NCBI RefSeq assembly: GCF_002726155.1
Contig: NZ_PBSH01000039.1
Span: 124,001 to 188,000 of the forward strand
Length of the DNA stretch: 64,000 nucleotides
Direction of reading: 5' to 3'
Origin: Alcanivorax sp.
GTDB lineage: Bacteria > Pseudomonadota > Gammaproteobacteria > Pseudomonadales > Alcanivoracaceae
Shown here: positions 1-8,391 of the stretch, piece after piece
Numbering within the stretch: position 1 is the stretch's first letter
Layout of the letters: every line of letters begins with the position of its first letter
The notes under the pieces: model-generated
Seen by the model: only the letters and a program-made list of their open reading frames with translations
Told to the model about the DNA's origin: nothing
Database searches by the model: none
Made by a program: the position numbers and the translations under genes

Positions 1-2
1 TA

Positions 3-2684
3 CAAGGTCCCTTCTTTAACGACGAATTCGGCACCACCTTCGGCAACATTTATGCGCTGACCGGGCAGGGATTCGATTACGCCATCATGAAAGACTACGC
101 CGACCGCTTGCAGCTCGCGCTGCAACGGGTGGATGACGTGGGCAAGGTGGAATTGATCGGCCTGCAGGATGAAAAAATCTGGGTGGAAATCGCCAATACC
201 AAGCTGGCCTCCCTGGGTATCCCGCTGGTGACGGTGCAGCAGGCGTTGCAGTCACAAAATGCTGTCGCCGACGCCGGATTCTTTGAGACCCCCAGCAGTC
301 GTGTGCGGCTGCGTGTTTCCGGTGAATTCACCAGTGTGGACGATATTCGTAACTTCCCCATTCAGGTGGAAAACCGCACCCTGCGGCTGGGCGATATTGC
401 CAGCGTCTATCGTGGTTTCAGTGATCCGCCGCAACCGCGCATGCGATTCATGGGCGAGAATGCCATCGGTATAGCCGTTTCCATGAAGGATGGCGGCGAC
501 ATCCTCAAGCTGGGTGACAACCTGGACAAGACCTTCGCCAGATTGCAGGAAAACCTGCCCATCGGCATGGAGCTACGCAAAGTCTCGGATCAGCCGGCGG
601 CGGTGGAAGCCGGTGTGGGAGAGTTTGTTCAGGTGTTGATGGAAGCACTGGCCATCGTGTTGCTGGTGAGCTTTTTCTCGCTGGGCTGGCGCACCGGCCT
701 GGTGGTGGCGTTTTCCATTCCGCTGGTATTGGCGATGACCTTTGCGTCGATGAAATATTTCGACATCGGCCTGCACAAGATTTCCCTGGGGGCGTTGGTG
801 TTGGCGCTGGGCTTGATGGTGGACGATGCCATTATCGCCGTGGAAATGATGGCGATTAAAATGGAGCAAGGCTTCAGCCGTATCAAGGCGGCCGGTTTTG
901 CCTGGACCAGTACCGCCTTCCCCATGCTCACTGGCACCTTGATTACCGCGGCGGGTTTTCTTCCCATTGCCACTGCAGAATCGAGCACCGGGGAATATAC
1001 CCGCTCTATCTTCCAGGTAGTCACCATTGCCCTGCTGGCGTCCTGGGTGGCGGCGGTGGTGTTTGTTCCTTATCTGGGTGAAAAGCTGTTGCCCAGCCTG
1101 GCTCGTCATGATGCCAGTGGTGATGTGCACGACCCTTACCAGAAACCCTTCTATCGCCGTTTTCGTGGCTGGGTTGAGTGGTGTGTGCGATACCGGAAAA
1201 CGGTTATCGCGCTGACCGTGGGCATCTTTGTTTTCTCTCTTGTCTTGTTCCGTTTTGTTCCCCAGCAGTTTTTTCCGGCCTCTGGTCGCCTTGAGCTAAT
1301 GGTGGACATGAAGCTGGAAGAGGGGGCCTCGCTGACAGCGACCCAGGAAAAAGCCCTGCGTCTTGAAGCCATGCTTGGCGAGAACGAGATGATCGAAAAT
1401 TACGTGGGTTACATGGGCAGCGGCTCGCCCCGTTTTTATCTATCTCTGGATCAAAAACTGCCCGCCGCCAGTGTCGCCCAGTTTGTGGTGCTCACACGCA
1501 ACGTGGAAGAGCGCGAGGAAGTCCGTGAATGGTTAATGGACACCCTGGAGCGGGAATTCCCGGCGGTGCGTACCCGTGTCTCACGGCTGGAAAACGGCCC
1601 GCCGGTGGGGTATCCCATTCAGCTGCGTATTTCCGGGGAGCATATTCCCCAGGTGCGCGAACTGGCTCGCAGGGTGGCAGAAAAAGTTCGCGACAACGAG
1701 CACACTGCCAATGTGCATCTGGATTGGGAAGAGCCCAGCAAGGTGGTGCGTTTGATTGTGGATCAGGATCGTGCCCGGACCTTGGGCATCACTACCTCGG
1801 ATCTGTCCACTGCGTTGCAGGCGTCGCTTTCCGGCGTGGCGGTGAGCCAGTACCGGGAAGACAACGAACTGATCAATGTGGAAGTGCGTGGCGATAGCCA
1901 TGAGCGTCATGCGCTGGGCTTGCTGGGCAACCTGGCGGTGCAGACGGAAAATGGACGCAGCGTGCCGTTGAATCAGGTGGCAACGCTGGAGTCCGGGTTT
2001 GAGGAAGGCATCATCTGGCATCGCGATCGTTTGCCCACGGTGACGGTGCTGGCGGATGTGAAAGACGATGCCTTGCCGGCCACGTTGATGCAGCAAATCA
2101 TGCCGACTCTGTCCCAGGTGCAGGCAGATCTGCCGCCGGGTTATCTGCTCCAGGTGGGGGGCACGGTGGAGGAATCCGCGCGGGGTCAAAAATCGGTGAA
2201 TGCAGGGATGCCACTGTTCATTCTGGTGGTGATTACCTTGCTGATGCTGCAGCTGCGCAGTTTCCCGTTGTCGTTGATGGTCTTTATTACCGCGCCGTTG
2301 GGGCTCATCGGGGTGACTTTCTTCCTGTTGCTGTTCCAGAAGCCATTCGGGTTTGTGGCCATGCTGGGCACCATTGCACTGGCCGGCATGATCATGCGAA
2401 ACGCGGTGATTCTGGTAGATCAGATTGGCCAGGATATGGAGCAGGGGCTCACCGCCTGGGATGCCATCATCGAATCCACAGTACGCCGCTTTCGGCCCAT
2501 CGCGTTGACGGCGCTGACTGCAGTGCTGGCCATGATTCCGCTGTCGCGCAGCGTGTTCTTCGGCCCCATGGCGGTGGCGATCATGGGTGGGTTGATTGTG
2601 GCTACTGCGCTGACCCTGCTATTCCTGCCCGCGCTGTACGCGGCCTGGTTCCGGGTGAAGGAAGAGCATGCAGAACCGAACTGA
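3..2684 (+). CDS. RND efflux permease, AcrB/HAE1 type (5' end outside window)
   Basis: This is the C-terminal part of an inner-membrane proton-driven RND pump; 893 codons are visible in an open frame running from the window edge. Full-length relatives have about 1020-1050 residues, so roughly 130-150 are missing. The fragment begins in the porter domain with GPFFNDEFGTTFGN, typical of HAE1 pumps. It contains the transmembrane helix with the Asp-Asp proton-relay pair (LMVDDAIIAVEMM), the second periplasmic loop, and the C-terminal helix block with RNAVILVDQ. The Asp pair fits organic-substrate exporters rather than metal exporters. The adaptor and outer-membrane channel are probably upstream, outside the window. 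The gene ends in a strong terminator. The substrate cannot be told from this fragment. Confidence 0.93.
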   Translation, partial: QGPFFNDEFGTTFGNIYALTGQGFDYAIMKDYADRLQLALQRVDDVGKVELIGLQDEKIWVEIANTKLASLGIPLVTVQQALQSQNAVADAGFFETPSSRVRLRVSGEFTSVDDIRNFPIQVENRTLRLGDIASVYRGFSDPPQPRMRFMGENAIGIAVSMKDGGDILKLGDNLDKTFARLQENLPIGMELRKVSDQPAAVEAGVGEFVQVLMEALAIVLLVSFFSLGWRTGLVVAFSIPLVLAMTFASMKYFDIGLHKISLGALVLALGLMVDDAIIAVEMMAIKMEQGFSRIKAAGFAWTSTAFPMLTGTLITAAGFLPIATAESSTGEYTRSIFQVVTIALLASWVAAVVFVPYLGEKLLPSLARHDASGDVHDPYQKPFYRRFRGWVEWCVRYRKTVIALTVGIFVFSLVLFRFVPQQFFPASGRLELMVDMKLEEGASLTATQEKALRLEAMLGENEMIENYVGYMGSGSPRFYLSLDQKLPAASVAQFVVLTRNVEEREEVREWLMDTLEREFPAVRTRVSRLENGPPVGYPIQLRISGEHIPQVRELARRVAEKVRDNEHTANVHLDWEEPSKVVRLIVDQDRARTLGITTSDLSTALQASLSGVAVSQYREDNELINVEVRGDSHERHALGLLGNLAVQTENGRSVPLNQVATLESGFEEGIIWHRDRLPTVTVLADVKDDALPATLMQQIMPTLSQVQADLPPGYLLQVGGTVEESARGQKSVNAGMPLFILVVITLLMLQLRSFPLSLMVFITAPLGLIGVTFFLLLFQKPFGFVAMLGTIALAGMIMRNAVILVDQIGQDMEQGLTAWDAIIESTVRRFRPIALTALTAVLAMIPLSRSVFFGPMAVAIMGGLIVATALTLLFLPALYAAWFRVKEEHAEPN

Positions 2685-2726
2685 AGAACGCTGAGTCTGT
2701 ACCGGAATCCTTTCCGGTTTCCCCTT

Positions 2727-2753
2727 GCCCCGGCACTTGCCGGGGCTTTTTTT
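2727..2753 (+). terminator. Rho-independent terminator of the RND permease gene
   Basis: A perfect 8-bp stem (gccccggc/gccggggc) with a 4-nt loop is followed directly by seven T residues. It lies 43 bases after the RND stop codon. Confidence 0.9.
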
Positions 2754-2777
2754 GCCCGCGATTTAATAGCAGGCCCC

Positions 2778-3260
2778 TTAGTGGGGGGAGATAGGGTGAA
2801 CGGTAATCGTTAGTACGGGGCTGTGTTGTTGGTGATCAGCGCGGACGCAGTGAACCGTATATTGGCCCGCCATATCAAAACGCCAAGGAATTTGTACGGT
2901 TGTACCGGGTTCGCTCAGGCGGGTGTTGGGGTAGTCCTTGCGCAGGTCCGGCATCAGCTGATGTATCAGGTTCTGGTCGCGCAATGCAACGTCATCCACC
3001 AGCGCAAACAGGTGCCACTCCGGGCTGGCATTATCAAGCGCCAGTATCAGGGCCTGCCCCTGATCGACAGTCAGGGCGTTCGGTGTCCAGTGATCGGAGA
3101 ATACTGCCGTTCGTGACGGCAGGTTTCCGTGATCACGCAGGGCGGTACCTGCTGCCATGGGAATTTCATCTGGCAGAATGCCGTGAGCCTCGCTAGGCTG
3201 CACGAGAAAGAACAGGTTAACGAACAATAAAAGAGGCTGTGCTCGCGTGAGTCCGCTCAT
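2778..3260 (-). CDS. Secreted cupredoxin-like protein
   Basis: 160 residues with an N-terminal signal peptide (about 1-25, hydrophobic LLLFVNLFFLV, cleavage near SEA-HG). The rest looks like a single beta-sandwich cupredoxin domain: a strand with EWHLF and a C-terminal strand-loop holding HCVRADHQQH, which could supply the Cys and His ligands of a type-1 or related copper site. A final Met ligand is not obvious. The role is probably periplasmic copper binding or electron transfer; this is inferred from fold features only. It is divergent from the channel gene starting at 3297, with 36 bases between the starts. Confidence 0.6.
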   Translation of the reverse strand: MSGLTRAQPLLLFVNLFFLVQPSEAHGILPDEIPMAAGTALRDHGNLPSRTAVFSDHWTPNALTVDQGQALILALDNASPEWHLFALVDDVALRDQNLIHQLMPDLRKDYPNTRLSEPGTTVQIPWRFDMAGQYTVHCVRADHQQHSPVLTITVHPISPH

Positions 3261-3296
3261 GGCTTTCGCATTGCTGGTGATAAAAAGGAGAACCCG

Positions 3297-4358
3297 TTGA
3301 ATTACAGAATACTCGCATTGGTTATGGCTTGCCTATGGGGTCTGGTTTCGACCGTCCAGGCTGCGCCATTAACAGTGGCGGTCAAAGCGTCGCCTCCTTT
3401 CAGTTATCAGCAAGGTGAACGCTGGGACGGCATTAGCGTGGAGCTGTGGGAAAAGGTGGCGGAAAAGGCCGGCTATGAGTATCGCTTGCGGCCCTATGGA
3501 TCGGTGTCGGAGATGCTGGCCGCGGTGGAGCAGGGGCAGGCCGACGTGGCGATTGGGGCAATCAGTGTGACCGCGGACCGGGAGCGACGTCTGGATTTTA
3601 CCCAGCCCATGTTTCGGGCGGGCCTGGGGATCGCCACGCGTAACGAAGCCAGCGGCTGGGTGACCACCCTGCGTAATCTGTTTAGCTGGAAGTTTGTGTC
3701 GGCAGTACTGGCTCTGGTGTTGGTATTGCTATTGGTGGGCTTGCTGATCTGGTTGCTGGAGCGGCGCAAGAACCCTGAACAGTTTGGGGGGTCCGCCAGT
3801 CAGGGGATTGGAAGTGGCTTCTGGTGGTCGGCAGTGACCATGACTACGGTGGGGTATGGTGACAAAGCGCCGGTGAGTACCGGCGGACGGGTTCTGGGTC
3901 TGGTCTGGATGTTTGTCAGCATAATCACCATCTCCGGTTTCACGGCGGCTATCGCTTCCAGTGTGACGCTTAATGAGTTGCAGTCGCGCATCAATGGCGC
4001 GGCCGATTTGCCACGGGTAAAAGTGGCGGCGGTGGAGGGCACCAGTGGCGCGAACTGGCTGGCCGGTCAGGGCACCAACTTTGTGCCCTATCCGAATAAC
4101 GAGCAGGCCTTGCGCGCGGTGGTGATCGGAGAGGTGGATGCGCTGGTGTCTGATGCACCGGTCATGCGTTATATGTTGCGCGAACGCGGCACCACCAGTG
4201 CACTGGTGTTGCCCGCCCTGGTCCGTGAAGAAAGCTACGCATTTGCCATGGCCAACGGCAGCGCATTGCGAGAGTCTCTGGACCAGGCCCTGCTGCAAGT
4301 GCTGCCAACCCAGGAATGGCGCACGGTATTGAATCGTTATCTGGGCGCGGAAGAATAA
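3297..4358 (+). CDS. Ligand-gated potassium channel, GluR0-like (ionotropic glutamate receptor family)
   Basis: 353 residues in the order of bacterial iGluR-type channels. A signal peptide (1-22) is followed by S1 of a periplasmic binding domain (about 23-120, with RRLDFTQPM), helix M1 (about 134-155), a pore loop with the K+ selectivity filter TTVGYGD (183-189), helix M2 (about 197-222), then S2 (about 235-350, with VDALVSDAP, Asp286 a likely ligand contact). The split binding domain around a K+ filter points to amino-acid-gated K+ flux at the inner membrane. The start is TTG, chosen because AAGGAG lies 6 bases upstream and the signal peptide begins there. The ligand is not predictable. Confidence 0.88.
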   Translation: MNYRILALVMACLWGLVSTVQAAPLTVAVKASPPFSYQQGERWDGISVELWEKVAEKAGYEYRLRPYGSVSEMLAAVEQGQADVAIGAISVTADRERRLDFTQPMFRAGLGIATRNEASGWVTTLRNLFSWKFVSAVLALVLVLLLVGLLIWLLERRKNPEQFGGSASQGIGSGFWWSAVTMTTVGYGDKAPVSTGGRVLGLVWMFVSIITISGFTAAIASSVTLNELQSRINGAADLPRVKVAAVEGTSGANWLAGQGTNFVPYPNNEQALRAVVIGEVDALVSDAPVMRYMLRERGTTSALVLPALVREESYAFAMANGSALRESLDQALLQVLPTQEWRTVLNRYLGAEE

Positions 4359-4411
4359 CGGTGGGTTTTGGTTGGGGTGCTGATTGAATGGGGGATTGCG
4401 TTTGCTGGTGC

Positions 4412-4434
4412 CGGGTTACGCGGCTAACCCGACA
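4412..4434. repeat. Short REP-like palindrome
   Basis: The GGGTTA...TAACCC inverted repeat followed by CCGACAT matches the conserved end (gtcgggttacg / cgtaacccgacat) of the longer repeats at 35439-35607 and 47441-47571. It lies in the 97-base gap between two convergent genes. Confidence 0.5.
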
Positions 4435-4455
4435 TCCTGGCGCCTGGGCGTTTAT

Positions 4456-5148
4456 CTAACCGTCGCTCCCGGGAAAAAGCGCAGCCAGGCTCTCCAGTTC
4501 CTCTTCCAGATTCCAGTGCATTTCCCGCGCGGTGACATGCAATAGCACCAGTGCATTGATCGGCGCATCGGATTCGCCGCGCTGGCGCAGTCTCCCGGTA
4601 AAACAACGATTCAGTTCATTAAGCGCATCGTAGCGAGCGTTTAACCCTTCCAGTGAAACAGTGGCGTCCGGTTGTTTGCGGTTGAGGAAATAACGTTGCA
4701 GCAGGTACAGGCTGGCGGTGCGCACCAGGGTTTCCGTGTCGCTGCTCAGTGGCAGGTGGAAGTGGGCCATGGGGCGAAGGAAACGGGTGTGCGGGCAGTC
4801 GCTCAGCGCGCAAATCAGTCCGAACAGGGAGCTGAGTGCCCGTTGCAGAGTGGTGTCCTGTTGGTAGCGCCGTTGTGGTGTTTCTACGTCCAGGTTGACC
4901 GCTTGAAACGAATCACCCAATGCGGAATCAGGCAGCAGATAGGCGAGATTGCGGGCAATGGGGCAGTAGCGGTGTTCGTCAGGATCCAGAGGGCAGTGGC
5001 TGCATTGGTGGTAACTCAGCGCGGCCCAGTCTGGCGGGGTAAAGGTATCGGGGATGGCGATGGTGCCGTGTTGCTCAACCAGCGTAATCGGGGTGCGTTG
5101 TTGCACCCCGGCTGGCGTGGTGAGGGTGTAAACGAAATCAGGCTGCAT
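4456..5148 (-). CDS. Conserved unknown protein with cysteine cluster, in a two-component operon
   Basis: 230 residues, no signal peptide and no membrane segment. The N-terminal third carries a cysteine/histidine cluster (HQCSHCPLDPDEHRYCP, about residues 48-64) that could bind a metal. The remainder is mostly helical, and the C-terminus is acidic (NLEEELESL). I do not recognise a characterised family. Its start overlaps the end of the upstream histidine kinase by 11 bases, so it is translationally coupled and is likely part of the same signalling pathway as kinase and response regulator, possibly as an output or accessory protein. Confidence 0.75.
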   Translation of the reverse strand: MQPDFVYTLTTPAGVQQRTPITLVEQHGTIAIPDTFTPPDWAALSYHQCSHCPLDPDEHRYCPIARNLAYLLPDSALGDSFQAVNLDVETPQRRYQQDTTLQRALSSLFGLICALSDCPHTRFLRPMAHFHLPLSSDTETLVRTASLYLLQRYFLNRKQPDATVSLEGLNARYDALNELNRCFTGRLRQRGESDAPINALVLLHVTAREMHWNLEEELESLAALFPGSDG

Positions 5149-6589
5149 CGGCCCGGTCGGTCTGCTTTAGGGGCAGCCGGATGGTAAAGGTGGTGCCGGT
5201 GCCAAGCTGGCTTTCCACGGTCATGGTGCCGCCGTGGTGTTGAATGATGTCGTGGGAAATAGACAGGCCAAGCCCGGTCCCCTGGCCGATGGGTTTGGTG
5301 GTGAAGAACGGCTCGAAAATTTGCTGCAGTGATTCATCCGCAATGCCGGGTCCGTCGTCGGTAATGGTCAGGGTGCACCATTGTTCATCGTAGTGGGCAG
5401 CAATGGCGATGCTGCCTTTGCCTTCGATGGCCTGGGCGGCGTTGACGAAAAGATTCATGAACACTTGCGACAGCTGGCTGGCCGATCCGCTAATGGAAGG
5501 CAGGGAGTCGGGCAGGGTGTGGGTCACTGTAATCCGGTTTTTCAGTTCATGCTTAGCCAGATTGAGTGAAATGGCCAGGCAGGAAGCGATATCGGTGGGA
5601 GAAAATGCATCGGGCCGGTTATGGGAGAAGTGTTTCAGGTCGCGAATAATTTTCTTTATCCGTTCAATCCCTTCATCGGTTTCATCCAGCAGGGCCGGGT
5701 AGTCTTCCATCATGAAGGCCAGTTTTCTTGTGTCCACATTCAGCTTTTCTTCAGTGCTCAGAAATTGCTGAAACTTGTCTTCGCTGATGCGTTTCTTTAG
5801 CCCCTGAATAACACCGGCCATGGCGTCGAGATAATCCCGGCTGCGATTCAGATTGGAAGAAATATAGGCAATGGGGTTGTTGATCTCGTGGGCAATGCCC
5901 GCAGAAATTGTCCCCAGAGACGCCATTTTTTCCGAGTGCAGCAGCAGGGTTTCCACCTGGTTGAGTTTCTGGTCCTTTTCTTTCACTGCCTGCATCAGTT
6001 GATTGTTTTCGGTCTTGATGCTGGTGATGTCAGTACCGAAATAAATATAGCCGTCGTCCTCATCGGAAATGTAGGAAAGCGGGAACAGGAACATGTTCAT
6101 CCAGTAACGGCTGCCGTCCGCGTGGCGGTTGCAGACCTCCCCGTTCCACACCCCGGAAAGCGCCTGGTCGCACTGCATCACCGGCAGTGAATCATCATCG
6201 GGATGATTGAAGCTCTCGTTCTGGCCGATCAGGTGAGAAAAGGAGTGGCCGCTCAGGGCGAGAAATTTTCCGTTGGCAAAAGTGATGGTGCCGTGGCGAT
6301 CGGTGGTCAGCACGCAGTACTCGTCGATGATGCGCGCCAGAGGGCCGAGCAGGGCCTTGTTGAGTTTGTATTCGTCCGCGTTGACCTCAATCAGGTGCAT
6401 CTTGCGGCCAAAGCGGTTGTCCGTCAGCGACGAAAACTCGGCCAGTTTGGCTTCCACGTTGATGGAGGTGCGGTAGGGTTTGTACAGGAAGAAAATGATG
6501 ATCAGCAGGATCACCGTGGAAGACACCAGGAACAGCCCCTGGGCTTCCATGCCAAAGCCGATGTCCGTTTTGTCGAGCAAGCTATTCAT
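5138..6589 (-). CDS. PAS-domain sensor histidine kinase
   Basis: 483 residues with one N-terminal transmembrane helix (about 17-36). A PAS domain (about 85-190, ending in YFGTDIT) is followed by a short coiled linker, the dimerisation/phosphoacceptor region with His234 in AGIAHEINNP, and an ATPase domain with N box (NLFVNAAQAI), G1 (DDGPGI), F box (FEPFFTTK) and G2 (GTGLGLSI). The H-box sequence is of the NtrB/HPK4 kind. It has no large periplasmic domain, so the PAS domain probably senses a cytosolic or membrane cue. It lies 39 bases after the response regulator gene and overlaps the downstream unknown gene. Confidence 0.92.
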   Translation of the reverse strand: MNSLLDKTDIGFGMEAQGLFLVSSTVILLIIIFFLYKPYRTSINVEAKLAEFSSLTDNRFGRKMHLIEVNADEYKLNKALLGPLARIIDEYCVLTTDRHGTITFANGKFLALSGHSFSHLIGQNESFNHPDDDSLPVMQCDQALSGVWNGEVCNRHADGSRYWMNMFLFPLSYISDEDDGYIYFGTDITSIKTENNQLMQAVKEKDQKLNQVETLLLHSEKMASLGTISAGIAHEINNPIAYISSNLNRSRDYLDAMAGVIQGLKKRISEDKFQQFLSTEEKLNVDTRKLAFMMEDYPALLDETDEGIERIKKIIRDLKHFSHNRPDAFSPTDIASCLAISLNLAKHELKNRITVTHTLPDSLPSISGSASQLSQVFMNLFVNAAQAIEGKGSIAIAAHYDEQWCTLTITDDGPGIADESLQQIFEPFFTTKPIGQGTGLGLSISHDIIQHHGGTMTVESQLGTGTTFTIRLPLKQTDRADAA

Positions 6590-6628
6590 GCGCTGCGCCG
6601 TGAGTTGTTGTTAGTCGGCCTGAAAAAA

Positions 6629-7078
6629 TTAGCCTTCGTAGCCCATGCTGCGCAGGGTCTCGCGTTGTTCCCGCACGGTTTCCGCCAGAATACGGTTTTC
6701 CAGCAGGATATCGCGGAACTTCAGGCCTTCGCGGATATTGTCGAGTAACTGGTCGTCGTCCCAGGGTTTGGGAATAAAGCGGAAGGCGCCGGCTTTGTTG
6801 ATTGCGGACATGACCGTCTCGATATCGATCACTCCGGTGAGCACAATACGAATGGTGTCCGGTTGCAGGTCGCGCAGTTCCTGCAGTAATTCCAGGCCGT
6901 TCATCTCCGGCATCATATAGTCGGTGATCACCGCATCGAACACGGTAGTGCGCGCCCGGCGCAGGGCTTCGTGGGGGTCCTGGTAGGTTTCCACTTCCCA
7001 GTCGGTGTAGGTATTGATAGTGCGCTTCAAGGCTTTGAGGATGTATTCCTCATCGTCCACGACCATGACCTGATACAT
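6629..7078 (-). CDS. Response regulator, receiver domain with short C-terminal helix
   Basis: 149 residues, consisting of one receiver domain with acidic pocket Asp8/Asp9, phosphoacceptor Asp53 (VITDYMMPEMNG), the switch Thr in IVLTG and Lys in PKPW. The C-terminal tail of about 30 residues is a probable coiled coil. The IPKPWDDDQL type is common in RpfG-like regulators, but here no HD-GYP or DNA-binding domain follows, so output must go through a partner protein. The ATG at 7078 is chosen over a GTG 18 bases upstream because GAGGGA sits at the right distance. It is the first gene of the operon with the kinase and the cysteine-rich protein. Confidence 0.9.
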   Translation of the reverse strand: MYQVMVVDDEEYILKALKRTINTYTDWEVETYQDPHEALRRARTTVFDAVITDYMMPEMNGLELLQELRDLQPDTIRIVLTGVIDIETVMSAINKAGAFRFIPKPWDDDQLLDNIREGLKFRDILLENRILAETVREQRETLRSMGYEG

Positions 7079-7373
7079 GGTGAGTCCCTCATTCACGGCG
7101 TGCTACTACGCTGGCGTCCTGCCGGCGACTGCATGCGTTCAACAACACTGTGCCCGCCCTTTTACGCTGTCATTGGGTAAAGGGTTGGCACACGGGTATC
7201 AGGTTTTACGATACGCCCCGCTATAGGGGCTGACAATTGATTCGGGGCGCCCCAAGGGGCCGGTCATGCGGCCCGGATGGCCGTTTATCCGGCAGGGACG
7301 AAAACCGCGCAATCGCGGGGAAGAAAGCGGAAAAAAACGGGGAAAACGGGGGGGGGACGCACAAAAAAATCGG
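7079..7373. other. Intergenic stretch, no gene seen
   Basis: 295 bases between the response-regulator start and the thioesterase 3' end. The second half is strongly purine-rich on the plus strand and contains a run of nine G (7348-7356). I see no open frame with coding character and no convincing terminator. The promoter of the two-component operon must lie in the first part. Confidence 0.5.
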
Positions 7374-7796
7374 CTACGCGGTCTGCACGATAGCTTTGGT
7401 CACGGATCCGGTGGCGATCAGGCGCTCCTGTTGCTCCGCGTTGATGGCATAGGCTTCCGCACGCATGGCAGCAAGGGTTCGGCCCAGGCGGTCCACATGG
7501 GCGCGGATCACGACCTGTTCGCCCCGGCTGGCGGCACGCAGCACACTGCTATGGGTTTCGATGGTCACCGCGTGCTGTTCGGGGGGTAATTTGGAGGCCG
7601 CCGCAAAAAAGCAGGCCACGTCCATCAAGGCATAAACGATACCGCCATGCAGGGCACCCTGGGGGTTGGTGGTGAAATCATTCACCGGGAAACGCACTTC
7701 GCTGCGGCCATCCACCGCGCTTACCAATTCCAGTTCGCAGGCCCGGTGCAGTGGGTGGGCGAGAATGTCGTCTTTGATCTGCTCAATGTGGTTCAC
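7374..7796 (-). CDS. PaaI-type hotdog thioesterase
   Basis: 140 residues of a single hotdog fold. The segment GALHGGIVYALMD is the signature of the PaaI/YdiI group of acyl-CoA thioesterases, where the HGG turn and the following helix form the active site at the dimer interface. It probably hydrolyses an aromatic or medium-chain acyl-CoA in the cytosol; the substrate is not resolved. It starts with GTG (7796), supported by AAGGAG five bases upstream. It stands alone, divergent from the metal-efflux operon. Confidence 0.85.
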   Translation of the reverse strand: MNHIEQIKDDILAHPLHRACELELVSAVDGRSEVRFPVNDFTTNPQGALHGGIVYALMDVACFFAAASKLPPEQHAVTIETHSSVLRAASRGEQVVIRAHVDRLGRTLAAMRAEAYAINAEQQERLIATGSVTKAIVQTA

Positions 7797-7922
7797 GCGG
7801 GCTCCTTTTCATTCCGGTGAAACGGTGCCGACACTATACGGTGTTGGCCCGGAAAACGGGATGACCGGATTGTAGCTACAGGTGTCGAGGGAACCGATTG
7901 TCTTGACGGCGGTCTATGGGTA

Positions 7923-7936
7923 TCGCAAGGTTGCGA
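7923..7936. promoter_or_regulatory. Palindrome upstream of the metal-efflux operon
   Basis: The dyad TCGCAA-gg-TTGCGA lies 38 bases before the first gene of the efflux operon. It could be an operator or a 5'UTR hairpin. A TTGACG hexamer at 7903-7908 is a possible -35, but I see no good -10. No regulator gene is adjacent. Confidence 0.3.
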
Positions 7937-7974
7937 CTCTTTGTCTATTTGCTTCCCTCGTTTGCGGGCATCCC

Positions 7975-8274
7975 ATGAAAGCACTGGTTTACACATTGCT
8001 GCTTGTCATCAGTACCCATGTACTGGTGCTGGATGCCATGCATCACGAGCATGATGGTGGGGTGGCCGCCTCGCTGGAACAGGTCCAGCTGGATCTGGCC
8101 AGTGCTGATGTGCTGGACCAGGGTGGCGATCATTGCTGCCAGTGCCATGGTTTCATGGCCTCCACCGATTGCGAACCGCTGCGCCTGGCGCCTCCCTCCT
8201 CGGGACAAATGGCGCTGCGTCCTTTCTTGCCGGATGCTCCGGCCGATAACCCGTTCCGCCCTCCGATAGCCTGA
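7975..8274 (+). CDS. CzcI-like small periplasmic protein
   Basis: 99 residues with a signal peptide (about 1-22) followed by a His-rich patch (MHHEHD) and a Cys/His cluster (DHCCQCHGF, about 58-66), ending in a Pro-rich tail. The size, export signal, metal-binding residues and position as first gene before czcC-czcB-czcA match the CzcI type of accessory or regulatory protein in heavy-metal efflux operons. Sequence similarity to known CzcI is only in pattern, so the name is tentative. The ATG at 7975 is preferred over an upstream in-frame start because the signal peptide begins here. Confidence 0.65.
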   Translation: MKALVYTLLLVISTHVLVLDAMHHEHDGGVAASLEQVQLDLASADVLDQGGDHCCQCHGFMASTDCEPLRLAPPSSGQMALRPFLPDAPADNPFRPPIA

Positions 8275-8391
8275 TTGTTTCTTCGTTTTTGTTATTCGTT
8301 GTTCCGTTGTCGTACTACGCCGTGGGCGTGTGCTGCGCGGTGTTTGCAGCGAATGTTTGAAATGACGTTTTGAAACATCAGGAGTTTCCCC

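Noticed and set aside
7882..7974. Upstream extension of the CzcI-like protein
   Set aside because: The frame is open further upstream, but the extra residues precede a clear signal peptide and overlap the palindrome at 7923-7936.
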